A DNA stretch of 64,000 bases from Aquirufa aurantiipilula (GCF_019923745.1 NZ_JAANOG010000004.1:62001-126000), one strand, 5' to 3'; numbered from the stretch's first letter, positions 23,622 through 32,740 are shown. Translations and numbers: made by a program. The notes: generated by a model not told the origin, from the letters alone.

Positions 23622-24878
23622 ATGCGAATTAGCACCATCGTTTTATTGGTTTTTTCTGTTGGGACCCGCATATTGGCTCAATCGGATTCTACACAGAGGA
23701 AAATGAGTCTACATTTTCAGCAAACAGCTGTATATCAGTATCATGCCGCTTTTGATGCTTTGTATTCGGGAGAAAATAGCTTACAAAATAGAGAAGAAGG
23801 GGCTCTGTCCTTAACCTCCACCTTGTTTTTGGATGTTCCATTATGGAAAGGAGCCAGTTTTACCTTTAATCCAGAATTGTCGGGAGGAAAAGGACTTTCC
23901 CAAGCAAAAGGTTTGGGAGGTTTCACCAATGGGGAAACATTTAGAATAGGAAATCCAGAGCCAGTGGTTTATGTGGCAAGATTGCTTTTGGAACAGAATT
24001 TTGAACTAGCTCATCTTCGAAATTTGAAATTAGTGATTGGGAAATATGGCTTGTCGGATTATTTTGATTTTAACGCTTACTCGCATGACCCAAGAGCTCA
24101 TTTTATGAATTGGTCTTTAATGAATCAAGGAAGTTGGGATTATGCGGCTAATACCCGCGGCTATACTTCAGGAATTTATGCAGCCTATACAACTCCGAAT
24201 TGGGAAGCGCGCGCCTCATTTTCTGCTGTACCTACTTCCGCCAATGGTCCTGATTTGGATTATCAATTCGATAAGGCCAATGGAATCAACGTAGAATTGA
24301 CCAAGCCCTTTCAAATGACATCATCTTGGACTGGTATTTTTCGGGTGCTTGGATACCGTAATCAGGCAGCTATGGGAAATTATGATCTGGCCAATATGCG
24401 CTTTGGAATGCCCGATATTACTTCGACAAGAAGTCCTTTCAGGACTAAATATGGTTTTGGTTTAAATGCTGAATTAAGCTATTCAGATGTATTGGGAGTA
24501 TTTGCACGTTACGGATGGAGTGATGGGAAAAATGAGACTTGGGCCTTTACCGAAATTGATGAATCCATTTCTTTGGGTTTTCATTTTTGGGGTAAATCAT
24601 GGAATAGGAAACAGGATTTTGCTGGAATTGCCTGGGTGGCCAATGGTCTTTCTACTTCACATCAAAAATATCAGGAATTGGGAGGTAATGGTTTTATGAT
24701 TGGGGATGGGAAGTTGAATTATGGTCTTGAAAATATTTTGGAAGCATTTTACAGTTTTCAAGTTCCGCATAGTCCGTTTACCCTTTCACCAGATTTTCAA
24801 TGGGTGATTAACCCTGGATATAACATTGATCGTGGTCCACTGACTGTTTGGGGACTTCGAGTACATACTGAATTATAA
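23622..24878 (+). CDS. OprB-like outer membrane porin in the efflux operon
   Basis: A 418-residue outer membrane beta-barrel protein with a signal peptide ending near 'TRILAQ'. The region 'LKLVIGKYGLSDYFDFNAYSHDPRAHFMNWSLMN', 'DYAANTRGYTSGIYAAYTTPNWEARAS' and an alternating hydrophobic pattern match the OprB-type carbohydrate porin family, which normally carries passive sugar uptake. Here it is embedded between the adaptor and pump genes with short gaps of 17 and 12 bp. That suggests a co-regulated role in envelope permeability under metal stress, though the substrate is not known. In Bacteroidota I recall similar porins near heavy-metal RND genes, but cannot verify that here. Confidence 0.8.
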   Translation: MRISTIVLLVFSVGTRILAQSDSTQRKMSLHFQQTAVYQYHAAFDALYSGENSLQNREEGALSLTSTLFLDVPLWKGASFTFNPELSGGKGLSQAKGLGGFTNGETFRIGNPEPVVYVARLLLEQNFELAHLRNLKLVIGKYGLSDYFDFNAYSHDPRAHFMNWSLMNQGSWDYAANTRGYTSGIYAAYTTPNWEARASFSAVPTSANGPDLDYQFDKANGINVELTKPFQMTSSWTGIFRVLGYRNQAAMGNYDLANMRFGMPDITSTRSPFRTKYGFGLNAELSYSDVLGVFARYGWSDGKNETWAFTEIDESISLGFHFWGKSWNRKQDFAGIAWVANGLSTSHQKYQELGGNGFMIGDGKLNYGLENILEAFYSFQVPHSPFTLSPDFQWVINPGYNIDRGPLTVWGLRVHTEL

Positions 24879-24890
24879 TATCATAAGCTT

Positions 24891-27800
24891 ATGAACAAGT
24901 TCATTAAAAATATACTGGCATTCTCTTTAAAGAATCGTTTTTTTACCTTTTTCTGGGTTAGTCTTTTAACCTTAGGGGGTGTGGTCTCGTACTTAAATAT
25001 CCCAATTGAAGCCTTTCCTGATGTGACCAACACCCAAATTATTGTGGTAACGGAATGGAATGGTAGAAGTGCAGAGGAGGTAGAACGCTTCGTGACAACT
25101 CCCATTGAAATATCAATGAATAGTGTTCAAAGAAAGACCAATGTACGGAGTATCACCATGTTTGGTTTGTCTGTAATAAAAGTCATATTTGAAGATGATG
25201 TAGACGATTTTTTTGCACGCCAACAAGTCAATAATTTACTGAGAACAGTCAAGCTCCCTGACGACGTAGAGCCTGATGTGCAACCTCCCTATGGTCCAAC
25301 AGGTGAAATTTTTCGCTACACCTTGCAAAGCAAGGATCGTGATTCGAGGGAATTGCTGACTCTTCAAAATTGGACGATTGACCGGCAATTAAGAGCTGTA
25401 CCCGGAGTTGCTGACATTGTCGCTTTTGGAGGTAGAGAGAAAACGTACGAGATAGCGATTGATCCGGTAAAACTGCAAAAATATGATTTGACGCCCTTGG
25501 AATTATTCAATGCCGTATCCAAGTCGAATCTTAATGTAGGGGGTGATGTCATTGAAAAAAATGGCCAAGCCTTTGTAGTGCGAGGCATAGGTCTATTAAA
25601 AACGACAGCAGATATTGAGAATACCATTGTTGATAATAATAATGGGAATCCCCTTTTGGTAAAAAATGTGGCATCCGTTATTGAGAGTAATATGCCTAGA
25701 GTAGGTCAAGTGGGTTTAAATGACAATGATGATGTGGTGGAGGGAATAGTGGTTATGAGAAAAGGTGAGAATCCCTCAGAAGTGTTGGCACGTTTAAAAT
25801 TTAAAATTGATGAGCTGAATTCCCGCGTTTTACCATCCGATGTAAAGATGGTCACATTTTATGATCGCGATAATTTAATGGCTTATTGTACCAAAACCGT
25901 GATGCATAATTTATTGGAGGGGATTATTTTAGTGACGGTGATTGTATTTGTTTTTATGGCTGATTGGCGAACTACACTGATTGTCTCCATCATCATTCCT
26001 TTGGCTTTATTATTTGCATTTTTCTGTTTGAAATTAAAAGGAATGAGTGCCAATTTATTATCTCTGGGTGCTGTCGATTTTGGTATCATCATTGATGGGG
26101 CTGTGGTGATGGTGGAGGGATTATTTGTAGCATTAGATCATCGAGCTCAAAAGATAGGAATGCCAGCTTTTAATCGATTGGCTAAGATGAGCTTGATAAA
26201 GAAAACCGGTACAGAATTAGGAAAGGCTATTTTCTTTTCAAAACTAATTATCATATCCGCCTTACTTCCCATTTTTTCATTCCAAAAAGTTGAGGGTAAA
26301 ATGTTTTCACCTTTGGCATATACGTTAGGTTTTGCTTTATTGGGCGCATTGATTTTTACTTTGACATTGGTCCCTGTTTTGAGCTCGGTATTGTTAAATA
26401 AAAATGTTAGAGAAAAGCATAATTTCTTCATTGATTTTATCAATAAAATAGTTGGTAAGGCCTTTCATTGGACTTTTACTCATAAAAAAATCACTTACTT
26501 ATTAGCAGGTTCATTATTTGCCTTGTCAATATTTTCTACCAGGTGGTTGGGGTCTGAGTTTTTACCTCCATTAAATGAAGGCGCCTTATGGGTGGAGGCT
26601 AAATTGCCCATGAGTTCATCTTTGCCAGAAACCGTAAAAATGGTTACGACGTTGCGCAATGAACTTCGAAAATTTCCAGAAGTGAATGGGGTATTGTCTC
26701 AAGTTGGGCGAAGTAATGATGGTACAGATCCGAGTGGGTTTTATTATGTACAAATGCAAGTGAATTTGAAGCCTAAAGAAGAGTGGGGAAGAAAGTTGAC
26801 AGTAGATGGCTTGGTGAATGAAATGGATAAGCAATTGAAAAATTTCCAAGGGATTAATTATAATTATTCTCAACCAATTATCGATAATGTAGCGGAGGCA
26901 GTTGCCGGTATGAATGCTTCCAATGCTGTTAAAATTTATGGAGATGATTTAGGAAAATTGGATGAGTTGGCGAATCAGGTATTGGACCAAATCAAAGATG
27001 TGGAAGGGGTGAAGGATGTGGGAATATTGAGAAATGTTGGTCAGCCAGAAATCAGTATATTATTGGATGAAGAAAAAATGGCCATTTATGGCGTAACGAA
27101 AGCTGATGCTCAAGCCGTAATTGAGATGGCGATAGGAGGTAAGACGGCCTCTTCAAAATATGAAGGAGAAAAGAAGTTTGATATCCGAATTCGTTTTTCA
27201 AAAGAATACCGTAAAAACGAAAATGACATCATGTATTTGATGATTCCTACAATCAAAGGGACTAAAATTCCTTTGAAGGAAATAGCGGTGCTAGAGAATT
27301 CCACTGGCCCTGCCTTTATTTATCGAGATAATACCAAGCGATTTATAGGAGTTAAGTTTTCAGTAAGAGATAGAGACTTGGGGAGTACCATTGCTGAAGC
27401 TCAGAAAAATGTCTTGAAAAATGTGAAATTACCTGTTGGGTATACCATCGGTTGGGCGGGCGAATTTGAAAATCAAGTGCGTGCCACAACCCGATTGGGG
27501 CAAGTAGTTCCTATTAGCTTAATTTTGATTTTTGTCCTATTATTCATCATGTTTGGCAATGCCAAAGACGCAGGCTATGTCCTGATTAATGTGCCTTTTG
27601 CAGTCATTGGAGGGATTTTTGCCTTGCACATCACAGGTATTAATTTTGGTATTTCGGCAGGAGTGGGTTTTATTGCCTTGTTTGGTATTTGTATACAAAA
27701 TGGGGTGATTTTGATTTCAGAGATTAACCAACAAGCCAAAGAGCTTCCAGACTTGGCAATAGCCATTCAACTATCAGTTCGAGCGCGTACACGCCCCGTC

Positions 27801-28016
27801 GTGATGACGGCTTTAATGGCTGCCATAGGATTATTACCAGCAGCTTTGAGCACAGGTATAGGATCAGAAAGTCAAAAGCCTTTAGCCGTTGTTATCATAG
27901 GAGGACTAGTTACTGCTACGCTATTCATTCTTTTGGTATTTCCATTGATTTATCATTCGGCTTTGAGAAAACGCCATTATGTTAGATCAACGAAGTCGAA
28001 CCTGAAATCAATTTAA
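24891..28016 (+). CDS. Heavy-metal efflux RND pump (CusA/CzcA family)
   Basis: A 1041-residue inner membrane antiporter with twelve predicted helices and two large periplasmic loops. 'IPIEAFPDVTNTQI' and 'PIEISMNSVQRKTNVRS' are heavy-metal RND (HME) signatures. In the fourth helix the acidic motif is D396-F-G-x3-D402-G-A-x4-E409 (VDFGIIIDGAVVMVEG). This Asp-Asp-Glu pattern is that of CzcA-type divalent cation pumps rather than the Cu/Ag CusA type. The residue after the Glu is Gly, not the common Asn. It probably exports a divalent metal such as Zn, Co, Cd or Ni with proton influx, but the ion is inferred. It is the last gene of the operon; a weak hairpin (28024-28043) follows without a T-tract. 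Confidence 0.93.
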   Translation: MNKFIKNILAFSLKNRFFTFFWVSLLTLGGVVSYLNIPIEAFPDVTNTQIIVVTEWNGRSAEEVERFVTTPIEISMNSVQRKTNVRSITMFGLSVIKVIFEDDVDDFFARQQVNNLLRTVKLPDDVEPDVQPPYGPTGEIFRYTLQSKDRDSRELLTLQNWTIDRQLRAVPGVADIVAFGGREKTYEIAIDPVKLQKYDLTPLELFNAVSKSNLNVGGDVIEKNGQAFVVRGIGLLKTTADIENTIVDNNNGNPLLVKNVASVIESNMPRVGQVGLNDNDDVVEGIVVMRKGENPSEVLARLKFKIDELNSRVLPSDVKMVTFYDRDNLMAYCTKTVMHNLLEGIILVTVIVFVFMADWRTTLIVSIIIPLALLFAFFCLKLKGMSANLLSLGAVDFGIIIDGAVVMVEGLFVALDHRAQKIGMPAFNRLAKMSLIKKTGTELGKAIFFSKLIIISALLPIFSFQKVEGKMFSPLAYTLGFALLGALIFTLTLVPVLSSVLLNKNVREKHNFFIDFINKIVGKAFHWTFTHKKITYLLAGSLFALSIFSTRWLGSEFLPPLNEGALWVEAKLPMSSSLPETVKMVTTLRNELRKFPEVNGVLSQVGRSNDGTDPSGFYYVQMQVNLKPKEEWGRKLTVDGLVNEMDKQLKNFQGINYNYSQPIIDNVAEAVAGMNASNAVKIYGDDLGKLDELANQVLDQIKDVEGVKDVGILRNVGQPEISILLDEEKMAIYGVTKADAQAVIEMAIGGKTASSKYEGEKKFDIRIRFSKEYRKNENDIMYLMIPTIKGTKIPLKEIAVLENSTGPAFIYRDNTKRFIGVKFSVRDRDLGSTIAEAQKNVLKNVKLPVGYTIGWAGEFENQVRATTRLGQVVPISLILIFVLLFIMFGNAKDAGYVLINVPFAVIGGIFALHITGINFGISAGVGFIALFGICIQNGVILISEINQQAKELPDLAIAIQLSVRARTRPVVMTALMAAIGLLPAALSTGIGSESQKPLAVVIIGGLVTATLFILLVFPLIYHSALRKRHYVRSTKSNLKSI

Positions 28017-28088
28017 GTGCAGACAAATAAGGTTTTTTATTTGGTGAAATTCGTTTACATTTATGCCAATTAATTAACCTATTTGAAA

Positions 28089-29411
28089 ATGAAAAATAAG
28101 CATAACGATGGCTTAAATCGGAGGGATTTTCTTTCGAAAGCCAGTTTGGCCTTTGGATCAATCATGATTGTTCCAAGGCATGTGCTAGGAGGTAAACGAC
28201 CAGATGGAAGTTCTTATCTAGCTCCTAGCGATGTACTTAATTTAGGATTTATCGGTACCGGTAAACAAGGACGTGGATTGTCGAACTCCTTTTTGTCCAC
28301 AGGACAAGTGAGAATAAGCGCAATAAGCGAGGTTTATCAAGCAAAGGCCAATTTATTCTTGGACCGAGTTAAAGAAAATTATGCCAAGAATCCTACTTGG
28401 GGAGCCTATTCTACCATTCCAGTTTATCAGGATTATCGTGAATTATTAGCTTCTAAAAATGTGGATGCTGTTGTAATTGCAACTCCAGACCATTGGCATG
28501 CAGCTATGGCCGTTCGAGCTGCGGAAGCTGGGAAAGATATCTATTGTGAAAAACCTTTGTCTCTCACAGTGAAGGAAGGTAGAGCCATGGTAAATGCAGC
28601 TCGCAAGCATAAGCGTGTATTTCAAACCGGTAGTATGCAGCGTTCTTGGCCGGAGTTTCGTCAGGCAGTAGAATTAATACGTAATGGCTATATTGGAGAA
28701 ATAAAATCCATCAAGGTGAATGTAGGACCTCCACCTGAAGCCTATCGTTTGCCTGCACAATCCATTCCCGAAGGATTGGATTTTGAAAAATGGCTTGGAC
28801 CCAATGAGGCTGTTGCATTTAATTCAGAACTAGCTCCACCGATTACACAAGATGTATTTCCTAATTGGAGAAAATACAAGGAGTTTGGAGGAGGCGGTAT
28901 GACAGATTGGGGGGCACATATGTTTGATATCGTTCAATGGGCTTTAGACATGGATCAATCTGGACCTGTTAAAGTAAGTGCACCCAATGGGAAAGATCAA
29001 CCCTATTTAACTTATACCTATGCCAATGGAATAACGATGACACATCAAACTTGGGAATGGAATAGTGGTGTAGAGTTTGTGGGTACAGAAGGTACTTTAC
29101 GCAGCGCTAGAAAGAAACTAGAAACGTCTAAGCCAGAGTTGAAAGACCGGGTTATTGGACCAAATGAAAAGCATGTGTACAAAAGTGAAAACCATTACAT
29201 TGACTTTATTCAAGCCATCCGCAATAGAACTATGCCAATTTGTGATGTGGAAGTAGGTCATCGTACAGCTTCGGTATGTAATATTGGAAACATTGCCTAT
29301 GCGGTAAATAAATCATTGGAATGGAATCCGAAAACGGAAAAATTCAATGATGCAGAAGCCAATGCTTTATTGGGTAGAAAATTGAACAAAACTTGGGGAA
29401 TAAAATTATAA
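28089..29411 (+). CDS. Tat-exported Gfo/Idh/MocA-family oxidoreductase
   Basis: Encodes 440 residues from the ATG at 28089; an in-frame TTG six bases earlier is less likely. A twin-arginine signal (NRRDFLSKASLAFGSIMIVP) targets it to the periplasm. The Rossmann nucleotide motif is 'LGFIGTGKQGRG' and the catalytic loop is 'YCEKPLSLTVKEG', where EKP is the family mark. The C-terminal domain contains 'GGGGMTDWGAHMFDIVQWALDMD', typical of Bacteroidota MocA enzymes. Such enzymes oxidise a sugar hydroxyl with tightly bound NAD(P). The adjacent DUF1080 gene (3 bp downstream) is of a family that cleaves 3-keto-glycosides, so a joint role in oxidative glycoside breakdown is likely. Confidence 0.92.
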   Translation: MKNKHNDGLNRRDFLSKASLAFGSIMIVPRHVLGGKRPDGSSYLAPSDVLNLGFIGTGKQGRGLSNSFLSTGQVRISAISEVYQAKANLFLDRVKENYAKNPTWGAYSTIPVYQDYRELLASKNVDAVVIATPDHWHAAMAVRAAEAGKDIYCEKPLSLTVKEGRAMVNAARKHKRVFQTGSMQRSWPEFRQAVELIRNGYIGEIKSIKVNVGPPPEAYRLPAQSIPEGLDFEKWLGPNEAVAFNSELAPPITQDVFPNWRKYKEFGGGGMTDWGAHMFDIVQWALDMDQSGPVKVSAPNGKDQPYLTYTYANGITMTHQTWEWNSGVEFVGTEGTLRSARKKLETSKPELKDRVIGPNEKHVYKSENHYIDFIQAIRNRTMPICDVEVGHRTASVCNIGNIAYAVNKSLEWNPKTEKFNDAEANALLGRKLNKTWGIKL

Positions 29412-29414
29412 ACT

Positions 29415-30047
29415 ATGAAAATGAAAAAGATTGTATTGACCGTATTGTTAGGCCTATTGGCTTGTCAGGTAGGATTTTCTCAAAAAGGGAAATGGGTTGA
29501 ATTATTTGATGGCAAAACCTTGGATGGATGGAAGGCCAGCGAAAGACCGGAGTCCTTCCGAGTAGAGGATGGAAATTTGGTGGTGGAAGGGCAGCGTGCC
29601 CATTTGTATTATGATGGGGCTTTTAATAATCACGATTTTAAAGATTTTGAGGTTCAAGCTCGCATTATGACCTTCCCGGGAGCTAATTCTGGATTGTATG
29701 TTCATACCGATTTTTTACCCGGAGATTGGCCAAAACAAGGTTATGAAATTCAAGTAAATAATTCCCATACTGATTGGAGAAGATCAGCTAGTTTGTATAA
29801 TGTAGTTGATTGCGCCGAAGTGTATGTGAAAGATAATGAGTGGTATGATATGGTAGTTACTGTTAAGGGAAATAGAATTGTAACTAAACTCAACGGAATC
29901 ACTGTGGTGGATTATACTCAGCCAGCTGTTCCTTTAAGAAATAAAGGTCAGGAATTGAGACTAATAAAAAATGGGACCATCGCTATACAAGCACATGATC
30001 CCAAATCTAAAGTAATGTATAAGTCGATTAAAGTTCGACTACTATAA
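29415..30047 (+). CDS. DUF1080 / 3-keto-disaccharide hydrolase family protein
   Basis: A 210-residue secreted protein with a signal peptide ending in 'CQVGFSQ'. The body is a concanavalin-like beta-sandwich: 'WVELFDGKTLDGWKA', 'EDGNLVVEG', 'FKDFEVQARIMTFPGANSGLYVHTDF' and 'GYEIQVNNSH' are the recurrent DUF1080 strands. Several members cleave 3-keto-glucosides by lyase/hydrolase chemistry. Together with the MocA oxidoreductase 3 bp upstream it forms an oxidise-then-cleave pair. The tail 'GTIAIQAHDPKSKVMYKSIKVRLL' matches the domain's end. Its last 6 bp overlap the end of lpd on the other strand, and no separate terminator is present. Confidence 0.9.
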   Translation: MKMKKIVLTVLLGLLACQVGFSQKGKWVELFDGKTLDGWKASERPESFRVEDGNLVVEGQRAHLYYDGAFNNHDFKDFEVQARIMTFPGANSGLYVHTDFLPGDWPKQGYEIQVNNSHTDWRRSASLYNVVDCAEVYVKDNEWYDMVVTVKGNRIVTKLNGITVVDYTQPAVPLRNKGQELRLIKNGTIAIQAHDPKSKVMYKSIKVRLL

Positions 30048-31436
30048 ATCTACTGCTTCACCATAGGCCGCTTCTGTTGCACCTTTAAATGCTTCAGAAA
30101 TGGTCGGGTGAGGGTGTACTGACTTCATGATTTCATAAGCAGTACTTTCTAATTTACGAACGACAACCGCTTCAGCTATCATTTCGGTTACGTTGTAACC
30201 AATCATGTGCGCACCAAGCAATTCACCGTATTTAGCATCATAGATCACTTTCACAAAGCCATCGCGAGCACCAGCTGCGGTGGCTTTTCCTGAAGCTACA
30301 AATGGGAATTTTCCTACTTTGATATCGTATCCAGCTTCCTTTGCTTTCTTTTCTGTCATACCTACTGAAGCAATTTCTGGAGTACAATAGGTACATCCAG
30401 GGATATTGGTATAATCTAATGCTTCTGTTTTGTGACCTGCAATTTTTTCTACACAGATGATACCTTCGGCAGAAGCTACGTGAGCTAAAGCAGGACCAGG
30501 AGTAACATCACCAATAGCAAAATAACCTGGCATGTTGGTTTCATACCATGCATTTACAGGGATTTTGCCTTTGTCAACGATGATACCAACTTCTTCTAAA
30601 CCAATGTTTTCTAAGTTCGAAATTACACCAGCTGCAGATAACACGATATCACATTCGATTTCTTGATTTCCGGTTGGGGTTTTAATGGAAACTTTGCAAC
30701 CCTTTCCTTTGGTATCTACTTTCTCTACACTTGAATTAGTCAAGATGTCGATACCCATTTTTTTGTATTGTTTAGCCAATTCTTTGGAAACATCCTCATC
30801 TTCTACTGGAACTACATTAGGAAGGAATTCCACGATGGTTACTTTAGTCCCCATGGCTGCATATACATAAGCAAATTCAACTCCAATAGCTCCAGAACCA
30901 ATGATTACCATAGAATCAGGTCTTTTGCTAAGGCTCATTGCTTTGCGGTATTCAATTACTTTTTCTCCGTCAATGGGGATGTTAGGTAAAGCTCTAGCTC
31001 GTGCACCGGTAGCAATCATCACGTTTTTAGCTTCGTAAATAGTGGACTTACCATCCGCATCTGTTACTTCTACTTTCTTTCCAGGCTTGATTTTTCCAAA
31101 ACCCATGATTACATCGATTTTGTTTTTCTTCATCAAAAACTGAACGCCTTTACTCATGCTATCGGCAACTCCGCGTGAGCGTTGAATAACTGCCGTAAAA
31201 TCAGCTTCAGCACCTTTTACGGTGATACCATAATCAGCAGCATGTTTGATGTATTCAAAAACTTGAGCAGATTTTAAAAGAGCTTTCGTAGGTATGCAAC
31301 CCCAGTTTAGACAGATTCCGCCTAGAGATTCTTTTTCCACGACTGCACATTTTAAGCCTAATTGAGAAGCTCGTATCGCGGCTACATACCCTCCCGGGCC
31401 TGATCCTACCACGATTAAATCGTATTGTTGCGCCAT
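30042..31436 (-). CDS. lpd: Dihydrolipoyl dehydrogenase (E3)
   Basis: Encodes 464 residues, starting at the ATG at 31436; the open frame extends 11 codons further but the start at 31436 gives the normal 'MAQQYDLIVVGSGPGGY'. The FAD-binding motif GSGPGG is at 11-16. The redox-active disulfide is Cys42/Cys47 in 'GGICLNWGCIPTK'. The NAD-binding 'IGSGAIGVEFAYVYAAMG' is central and 'HPHPTISE' near the end carries the catalytic His-Glu. It re-oxidises dihydrolipoamide in pyruvate and 2-oxoglutarate dehydrogenases and the glycine cleavage system. It stands alone here, divergent from prfB and tail-to-tail with the DUF1080 gene. Confidence 0.97.
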   Translation of the reverse strand: MAQQYDLIVVGSGPGGYVAAIRASQLGLKCAVVEKESLGGICLNWGCIPTKALLKSAQVFEYIKHAADYGITVKGAEADFTAVIQRSRGVADSMSKGVQFLMKKNKIDVIMGFGKIKPGKKVEVTDADGKSTIYEAKNVMIATGARARALPNIPIDGEKVIEYRKAMSLSKRPDSMVIIGSGAIGVEFAYVYAAMGTKVTIVEFLPNVVPVEDEDVSKELAKQYKKMGIDILTNSSVEKVDTKGKGCKVSIKTPTGNQEIECDIVLSAAGVISNLENIGLEEVGIIVDKGKIPVNAWYETNMPGYFAIGDVTPGPALAHVASAEGIICVEKIAGHKTEALDYTNIPGCTYCTPEIASVGMTEKKAKEAGYDIKVGKFPFVASGKATAAGARDGFVKVIYDAKYGELLGAHMIGYNVTEMIAEAVVVRKLESTAYEIMKSVHPHPTISEAFKGATEAAYGEAVDL

Positions 31437-31486
31437 TGTATTGCTTGAATTAAATGAATTTGTCCGCAATTTAGCACAAAAGCGGG

Positions 31487-31494
31487 TATATTTG
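31487..31494 (+). promoter_or_regulatory. -7 promoter element for prfB
   Basis: TATATTTG is a perfect TAnnTTTG 23 bp before the prfB ATG at 31517. A TTTG at 31459-31462 is 24 bp upstream, slightly longer than usual. Confidence 0.5.
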
Positions 31495-31516
31495 TAGCTT
31501 AATTACACATTTAGGT

Positions 31517-32591
31517 ATGACAAAAGACAGGTTCAATGACCTGAAAGCCAGAATAGAGGCTTTAAGGAGGTATCTTTGACTACGATCACAAAAAATATTT
31601 GATTTCGGAACTGGAAACAGTGACCATGGATCCCGAGTTTTGGAATAATCCAGAGAAAGCAGAAAGTACCATGCGAGAAATGCGGGGCTTGAAATTTTGG
31701 ACGGAAGGTTTCGATAAGCTCAATACTTCTATGGAAGATTTAGAAACCATTTGGGAGTTTTATGAATCTGGCGATGCAACAGAGGTTGAGGTTGATCATG
31801 AAGGGGCCAAATTAGAAGAAAAACTAGAAGCTTTAGAGTTTCGTAAAATGATGTCGGAAGAAGGTGATCAAATGAGCGCCGTCTTAGAAATCAATGCTGG
31901 AGCTGGAGGAACTGAATCACAGGATTGGGCCAGCATGCTCTTGCGTATGTATACCATGTGGGCAGAAAAGAACGGATTCAAAGTTCGCTTGGTGGATTCC
32001 AATGATGGAGATGTAGCAGGTTTAAAATCTGTAACTATTGAAATTGAAGGCGAGTTTGCCTATGGAAATTTAAGGTCTGAAAATGGAGTTCATCGTTTGG
32101 TTCGTATTTCCCCATTTGATTCCAATGCTCGCCGACATACATCCTTTGCTTCCGTGTATGTTTACCCATTGGCTGACGATTCTATTGAGATTGATGTGAA
32201 TCCAGCAGATATCGATTGGGATACATTTCGGTCAGGAGGTGCCGGAGGTCAGAATGTCAATAAAGTAGAAACGGCTGTTCGTTTAACTCACCGCCCTTCT
32301 GGAATTATTATTGCTTGTCAGCAAGAAAGGTCACAACTGCAAAATAAAGAAGTGGCTTTACGTTTGTTGAAATCGAAATTATATCAGATTGAGATTGATA
32401 AGCGAAATGCGGCTAGGGCAGAAGTAGAGGCAGGCAAGAAAAAAATTGAATGGGGTTCTCAAATTCGAAGTTATGTGTTGGATGATCGACGGGTGAAGGA
32501 CCACAGGACCAATTACCAAACTTCCAATACGGATGCTGTTCTAGACGGCGAGATTAATGAGTTTATTAAATCTTTCTTGATGGGGAATTAA
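31517..32591 (+). CDS. prfB: Peptide chain release factor 2, programmed +1 frameshift
   Basis: RF2 recognises UGA and UAA stop codons and releases the peptide. The gene is split by an in-frame TGA at 31577-31579: the first 20 codons (31517-31576) end in CTT, then one T is skipped and reading continues at 31578 to 32591, giving 357 residues. The second frame has the anticodon-like tripeptide SPF ('[18 protein letters not shown]') and the catalytic '[16 protein letters not shown]'. Both fit RF2 rather than RF1. Taking only the downstream open frame would lose the N-terminal helices, so the joined form is right. The start at 31517 is the first ATG after a promoter-like -7 element. No terminator follows; a long repeat lies beyond the stop. 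Confidence 0.96.
31565..31580 (+). other. prfB: Programmed +1 frameshift site of prfB
   Basis: AGGAGGTATCTTTGAC has the usual parts: a Shine-Dalgarno-like AGGAGG (31565-31570), a three-base spacer, the slippery CTT, then the in-frame stop TGA followed by C (weak termination context). Slow termination when RF2 is scarce lets the ribosome shift +1, giving autoregulation. Confidence 0.95.
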
Positions 32592-32622
32592 CTAGAGGAG
32601 TTTTTGAGAAATTCGACTTATT

Positions 32623-32740
32623 GATTTGATATTTTGATTTGGCATATAGATTTGACATTTAGATTTGACAACTTTTAAAAAGTTGTCAAATCTTATGAAT
32701 CTTATGATTAAACCTTACAGCCAAATCTTTTAGCCAAATC
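32623..32740. repeat. 13-bp periodic repeats reversing orientation around a 31-bp palindrome
   Basis: Left side: four consecutive 13-bp units that all begin GATTTG (starting at 32623, 32636, 32649, 32662). The last runs into a perfect palindrome with 15-bp arms, GATTTGACAACTTTT (32662-32676) and AAAAGTTGTCAAATC (32678-32692). Right side: the complement, CAAATC or a near match, ends at 32692, 32701, 32714, 32727 and 32740, again mostly 13 bp apart. The whole could fold as one long imperfect hairpin. It fills the gap between prfB and the convergent minus-strand gene. No coding potential is seen. Confidence 0.8.

Noticed and set aside
28024-28043. Terminator after the RND pump gene
   Set aside because: The stem CAAATAA/TTATTTG is AT-only and lacks a T-run after it; evidence too weak to list.
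31437-31469. 11-residue N-terminal extension of lpd
   Set aside because: The extension is not part of the conserved enzyme and the Met at 31436 gives the usual start.
31599-32591. A truncated release factor gene starting at 31599
   Set aside because: The upstream frame joins through a classic +1 frameshift site, giving full-length RF2.
32623-32740. CRISPR array
   Set aside because: The 13-bp repeat-plus-spacer period is far too short, repeats reverse orientation, and no cas genes are near.
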